Assembly (NCBI GenBank): GCA_030754315.1 | Contig: JASMAO010000121.1 | Location: 1 to 8,795, forward strand | DNA length: 8,795 nt | Reading direction: 5' to 3' | Origin: SAR202 cluster bacterium | GTDB lineage: Bacteria; Chloroflexota; Dehalococcoidia; Lucifugimonadales; JASMAO01 | Shown here: positions 6,757 to 8,795 of the stretch, one piece after another | Layout: the number at the start of each line of letters is the position of its first letter | Position numbering within the stretch: the stretch's first letter is position 1 | Translations under genes and position numbers: made by a program | Notes under the pieces: generated by a model | What the model saw: only the letters and a program-made list of their open reading frames with translations | Told to the model about the DNA's origin: nothing | Database searches by the model: none

Positions 6757-7656
6757 TTGAGTAAAGAAAAAATTGGTTTCGTGGGACTCGGCATGATGGG
6801 ACTGCCGATGGCAAGGAATCTTATCGATGATGGTTATGAAGTAACGGTTTTTGACCTTGATAAAGCAACAATCGAAAAAGCTGAGGTATTTGGTGCTACA
6901 CCAAAGGAATCTGGAGCACAGGTAGCTGAGGTATCGTCCATAATCATAACGATGGTTCCGGATTCACCACATGTCGAGGCCGCTATAGCAGGTGCAAGTG
7001 GGATAATTAAAGGTATATCTCGTGGATCAATCTTGATTGACATGAGCACAATATCTCCCGAAACTGGGAAAAAAATGGCCAGACTTCTTTCGGGAAAAGG
7101 GGCAGGTTTTATAGATGCGCCAGTTACTGGTGGCGTAATGGGAGCCGAGACAGGGACATTGTCAATTCTAGTGGGAGGCGATGCCGAAACTGTTGAAAGG
7201 GCTTTGCCCGTTCTGAATGTGTTAGGAGACAACGTCACTCACATGGGACCAGTCGGATCAGGTCACACCGCAAAAATAGCCAATCAAATCCTTGGCGCTG
7301 CCACGCTTGCCGGTATAGGCGAAGCCTTCGTACTGGCAAAAAAAGCAGGCCTAAATTTACAGACATTTTTCGAGGCAGTCTCCAAGGGAGCTGGTCAATC
7401 TTGGCTTCTGGATATTTGCGGTCCGCAAATACTCTCGGGGGATTTCACTCCAGGTTTTATGGTCAAACATATGCAAAAAGATTTAAGATTGGCTGAAGAA
7501 ACTGGCGCTCAAACAGGAACGTCCCTACCTACAACAAATCTTGTGGCCCAACTGTACAGGTCTATACAAGCAGAAGGTCCGGACGCGGTAAATCAGGGGG
7601 CTCAAGCATTAGTAAAAACCATAGAAAAACTGTCTAATGCACAAGCTCGACTCTGA
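6757..7656 (+). CDS. 3-hydroxyisobutyrate dehydrogenase family NAD(P)-dependent oxidoreductase
   Basis: This 299-residue beta-hydroxyacid dehydrogenase interconverts a beta-hydroxyacid (3-hydroxyisobutyrate, D-glycerate/tartronate semialdehyde or similar) and the matching semialdehyde. The Rossmann start GFVGLGMMGLPMARNL (7-22) binds the cofactor. Asp33-Leu-Asp35 after the second strand favours NAD over NADP. The substrate loop reads DAPVTGGVMG (120-129), with Thr124 where most members have Ser. GSGHTAKIANQ contains catalytic Lys173, and GFMVKHMQKDLRLA gives the second conserved lysine region. Length is normal. Start: TTG at 6757; the nearby ATG at 6743 is out of frame and stops at once. It lies 74 bases after the TrpB2-type gene with no terminator between, so an operon is likely. 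Substrate not determinable. Confidence 0.93.
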   Translation: MSKEKIGFVGLGMMGLPMARNLIDDGYEVTVFDLDKATIEKAEVFGATPKESGAQVAEVSSIIITMVPDSPHVEAAIAGASGIIKGISRGSILIDMSTISPETGKKMARLLSGKGAGFIDAPVTGGVMGAETGTLSILVGGDAETVERALPVLNVLGDNVTHMGPVGSGHTAKIANQILGAATLAGIGEAFVLAKKAGLNLQTFFEAVSKGAGQSWLLDICGPQILSGDFTPGFMVKHMQKDLRLAEETGAQTGTSLPTTNLVAQLYRSIQAEGPDAVNQGAQALVKTIEKLSNAQARL

Positions 7657-7729
7657 TAATCAGCAGACCTAAAAATCATGGATCAAGTTTGTTGGATTTG
7701 TTCCTTGTTTATCTTCGCGTTTCCAGTGT

Positions 7730-7840
7730 TCACACACCTTCAGACAATTTCGTTACCGACTCCCAATCCAAATCAAGGACAGCCTTATTTGCTCTTTCCA
7801 GAAGTTCATTTATAGTATTTTGTAATCTGTCGTCGGGCAT
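7730..7840 (-). pseudogene. 36-codon N-terminal fragment, probably a decayed gene
   Basis: On the minus strand an ATG at 7840 opens MPDDRLQNTINELLERANKA and continues as VLDLDWESVTKLSEGV before TGA at 7730-7732. The composition is strongly protein-like: an amphipathic, acidic helix with ALDxDWExVxxLxE character, reminiscent of helical repeat starts at the head of longer signalling or TPR-type proteins. I infer that the rest has been lost, since the frame after the stop shows no continuation. There is no ribosome site. TATAAT (7852-7847) lies six bases before the ATG, so any transcript would be leaderless. Confidence 0.35.
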
Positions 7841-7870
7841 AAAACGATTATATACAGACTGATAAAGAAA

Positions 7871-7969
7871 AATCTCAACGCTCTCACGGTGTCCCACTAA
7901 TAGTTAATAGCCCACGGCGACCATCGGCGGTGGTTATTATTGTTCACTATCAGGTTGAGGTACTACTCC
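7871..7969 (+). repeat. Intergenic repeat family A, copy A4
   Basis: This is a full-length copy: AATCTCAACGCTCTCACGG, TGTCCCACTAATAGTTAATA, GCCCACGGCGACCATCGG, CGGTGGTTATTATTGTTCAC, then TATCAGGTTGAGGTACTACT. It matches A2 to the ACTACTCC end, A1 in the first 80 bases, and A3 in the TCTC variant. It lies 30 bases upstream (in the minus sense) of the decayed minus-strand ORF. Confidence 0.85.
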
Positions 7970-8089
7970 CGATCCGAATCCGCTGCACCCATCAAATGAC
8001 TATGAATACTGTAGCCACAACGTCAATATAGGACGTCTGGACAGGATCACCCCCATAGATACCTTAGATACTGGAAACACCTCTTAGAT

Positions 8090-8182
8090 TTACCGAAACC
8101 AAAACAACCAAATCATTGGAGCGAACCCAATAAGGACAAACAGACCGAATATTATTATTTTTATTACACCGTTAATGTTCAT
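8090..8182 (-). CDS. Possible 30-residue hydrophobic peptide
   Basis: ATG at 8182 opens MNINGVIKIIIFGLFVLIGF followed by APMIWLFWFR and TAA. Nearly the whole chain from residue 6 would be a single membrane-spanning segment with a positive N-side lysine and a terminal arginine. There is no purine-rich ribosome site; the upstream sequence on this strand is C-rich. Small AT-rich frames turn hydrophobic by chance, so expression is unproven. A second ORF of the same design lies at 8589-8690 on the same strand, which raises the interest of both. Confidence 0.25.
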   Translation of the reverse strand: MNINGVIKIIIFGLFVLIGFAPMIWLFWFR

Positions 8183-8280
8183 TTTTTAAGGGGGTTAAAT
8201 TCTCATAAGGGGTACTTATGGGGTACTTTTCCTAAAATCAGGAGAAAAAAGAGTGTAAGTGCTTGAGAACAAATCAAGAT

Positions 8281-8325
8281 TGGAGCGGCGGAAGGGACTC
8301 GAACCCTCGACATTCTGCTTGGAAG
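8281..8325 (-). tRNA. tRNA-Gly(UCC), 3' half only (anticodon loop to CCA)
   Basis: Read on the minus strand, the segment gives a seven-base loop CTTCCAA (anticodon UCC), the 3' anticodon strand GCAGA, a five-base variable loop, and a T-arm GAGGG-TTCGAGT-CCCTT with all the invariant bases. The acceptor 3' strand CCGCCGC, discriminator T and encoded CCA follow. The matching 5' strand GCGGCGG and a TCTGC anticodon strand are not present nearby, so this is not a normal intact gene. The sharp end in the anticodon loop is what a tyrosine-recombinase attachment site leaves. A minus-strand open frame reads through it and ends FESLPPLQS, a typical artefact of tRNA 3' ends. Confidence 0.7.
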
Positions 8326-8380
8326 GAAGTTATCACCCTCATTAAGCCGTCCTCATTGTTTCTCTTATCCCAATCAGCCA

Positions 8381-8395
8381 ATCTTACCATGAGAT
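8381..8395 (-). other. tRNA D-arm-like hairpin upstream of the tRNA 3' half
   Basis: On the minus strand ATCT-CATGGTA-AGAT forms a perfect four-base stem with a seven-base loop containing GG followed by TA, as in glycine tRNA D-arms. It is followed by TTGGC, which can pair partly (four of five, one wobble) with GCAGA of the 3' half. A complete tRNA would then need an insertion of about 50 bases before the anticodon loop. The acceptor 5' strand does not fit well (GACACGG against the ideal GCGGCGG). It may be a broken tRNA or coincidence. Confidence 0.25.
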
Positions 8396-8454
8396 AGCCG
8401 TGTCCCAATTGTGTCTATACGTTGTGTAGTGTCAGTTGCAACAAATGTTGCTAC

Positions 8455-8482
8455 AAAAAAACCCCTCTGTCTCCAGAGAGGC
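8455..8482 (-). terminator. Rho-independent terminator, minus strand
   Basis: Read on the minus strand, GCCTCT and AGAGG form a five-base GC-rich stem (8481-8477 with 8468-8464) around an eight-base loop, followed by GG and a run of seven T (8461-8455). It would end transcripts from the minus-strand genes to the right: the tiny ORF at 8589-8690 and the gene cut by the window edge. A 14-base palindrome GCAACAAATGTTGC (8438-8451) lies just beyond. Confidence 0.6.
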
Positions 8483-8518
8483 TTAATGTTCGAGATTCCA
8501 GGCGTTTGGGATTTACTT

Positions 8519-8557
8519 ATTTACTTTTTCCCATAGGGTCTGGCCTGAAAAGTAAAT
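8519..8557. repeat. Inverted repeat, 10-base arms
   Basis: ATTTACTTTT at 8519-8528 is the exact reverse complement of AAAAGTAAAT at 8548-8557, with 19 bases between them. The left arm is also part of a short tandem (ATTTACTT twice from 8511). It could be an RNA hairpin downstream of the tiny ORF or a protein-binding site near the tRNA-linked junction. Function unknown. Confidence 0.5.
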
Positions 8558-8588
8558 CATTTTGTTGTATCTCCGACTCCATATAAAA

Positions 8589-8690
8589 TCACACCCATAA
8601 GGCAACAGCCCTAAAGAGTACTGGGGTCAAAGCAGATAAAACAACAAGAACCAGCATAATAATAAATAATATCCACCAAACATTTTTCAT
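8589..8690 (-). CDS. Possible 33-residue single-span membrane peptide
   Basis: ATG at 8690 opens MKNVWWILFIIMLVLVVLSA and continues LTPVLFRAVALWV to TGA at 8589-8591. A lysine, an aromatic WW belt and about 18 hydrophobic residues form a textbook membrane helix. No ribosome site exists, but TATAAT (8705-8700) lies nine bases before ATG, so a transcript would have almost no leader. A terminator lies 107 bases downstream. The ATG and upstream region belong to a repeat A lead-in also found at 4955-4980, where the matching frame starts MKNV and then decays. I recognise no family. Confidence 0.35.
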   Translation of the reverse strand: MKNVWWILFIIMLVLVVLSALTPVLFRAVALWV

Positions 8691-8717
8691 AATGAACGGA
8701 TTATACAAAATCTCACC
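8681..8717 (+). repeat. Repeat family A, left-end fragment A5
   Basis: CATTTTTCATAATGAACGGA at 8681 and TTATACAAAATCTCACCGC after it repeat the lead-in of A3 with one or two changes, then similarity fades at about 8717. From there the sequence passes into the end of the minus-strand gene at the edge. The fragment contains the start region of the tiny membrane ORF. Confidence 0.65.
8700..8705 (-). promoter_or_regulatory. Candidate -10 box (TATAAT) inside repeat A5
   Basis: TGAGATTTTGTATAATCCG on the minus strand contains a perfect -10 hexamer nine bases before the ATG of the tiny membrane ORF. I see no convincing -35 box at 16-18 bases. In copy A3 the same site reads TATGAT and in A2 TATGAC, so the hexamer varies between copies. 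Confidence 0.3.
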
Positions 8718-8728
8718 GCTCTGACCAG

Positions 8729-8795
8729 TTACCTGTCGTAGAGGACGCGGTTGAGGAACTCGTACATCAGATCGTCGATCTTCCGACCGTCAGCG
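8729..8795 (-). CDS. C-terminal 21 codons of an unidentified protein (cut by the window edge)
   Basis: The minus-strand frame entering at 8795 reads ADGRKIDDLMYEFLNRVLYD and R, then TAA at 8729-8731. It is charged, helix-forming and clearly protein-like. Codons end mostly in C or G (GTC CTC TAC GAC, TTC CTC AAC CGC), unlike the A/T-ending codons of the neighbouring genes, which may point to a different origin or a highly expressed gene. Too short to assign to a family. The gene starts outside the window. Confidence 0.6.
   Translation of the reverse strand, partial: ADGRKIDDLMYEFLNRVLYDR

Larger units (their letters stand above)
7657..8280. other. Gap after the dehydrogenase gene: repeat, gene remnant and tiny ORF
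   Basis: No ordinary gene lies here. It contains a minus-strand 36-codon fragment (7730-7840), repeat A4 (7871-7969) and a minus-strand 30-codon hydrophobic ORF (8090-8182). I see no terminator for the TrpB2-dehydrogenase operon. Stretches 7657-7729, 7970-8089 and 8183-8280 hold nothing I recognise, apart from a local GGGGTACTTATGGGGTACTT direct repeat at 8209-8228. Confidence 0.6.

Noticed and set aside
6834..7238. 134-codon minus-strand frame
   Set aside because: It lies entirely inside the HIBADH-family gene, whose motifs are unambiguous.
1755..7969. CRISPR array
   Set aside because: The repeat copies are 80-110 bases, 1.4 to 2.8 kb apart and separated by whole genes, with no spacer periodicity.
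8281..8325. tmRNA 3' end
   Set aside because: The acceptor strand CCGCCGC would need a 5' GCGGCGG, whereas tmRNAs start with GGG; the CTTCCAA anticodon loop fits tRNA-Gly instead.
8275..8418. Minus-strand frame ending FESLPPLQS through the tRNA part, considered as an integrase C-terminus
   Set aside because: The ending is the usual translation of a tRNA 3' end. The upstream part shows no recombinase motifs and the frame is closed by TAG about 45 codons upstream.

Overview
The window comes from a bacterium. The evidence is GGAG-type ribosome binding sites, two TTG starts supported by context, and a tRNA-Gly 3' part with the bacterial discriminator U73. Gene content is that of a heterotroph using ferredoxin-linked 2-oxoacid oxidation, FAD-dependent amine or amino-acid oxidation and beta-hydroxyacid metabolism. 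This mix, in an intergenic-repeat-rich genome, would suit a marine Chloroflexota/SAR202-like lineage, but that placement is only a tentative inference.

Layout. Positions 1-1741 hold the end of the alpha subunit (start outside the window) and the whole beta subunit of a two-subunit 2-oxoacid:ferredoxin oxidoreductase, in one operon. Positions 1912-3099 encode a DAO-family FAD oxidoreductase (sarcosine oxidase beta type) behind a plausible promoter of its own. Positions 3756-4616 on the minus strand encode a 286-residue conserved-looking protein that I cannot name. Positions 5327-7656 hold a likely two-gene operon: an orphan TrpB2-type PLP enzyme, then a 3-hydroxyisobutyrate dehydrogenase family reductase. 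From 7657 to the right edge there is no large complete gene. That stretch holds repeats, a truncated N-terminal ORF, two possible tiny membrane-peptide ORFs, a tRNA-Gly(UCC) 3' part, a hairpin terminator, and the last 21 codons of a minus-strand gene with GC-richer codons.

The main unexplained structure lies between the genes. One repeat family (A, up to about 100 bp) appears at 1755-1838, 3461-3568, 4955-5038, 7871-7969 and, as a short end fragment, 8681-8717. All copies share one orientation. A second family (B) has a 60-bp core at 3400-3459 and 4807-4866 with four differences. B sits just upstream of A in two places, so B-A composites flank the 286-residue gene as direct repeats.

How the parts work together: KorAB would feed reduced ferredoxin and acyl-CoA into central metabolism. 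The FAD enzyme, the TrpB2-like enzyme and the HIBADH-family enzyme are plausibly all in amino-acid or amine turnover, but nothing in the sequence ties them to one pathway. The right end looks like an accessory junction. The tRNA 3' part is the kind of site tyrosine recombinases use, although no integrase is visible here.
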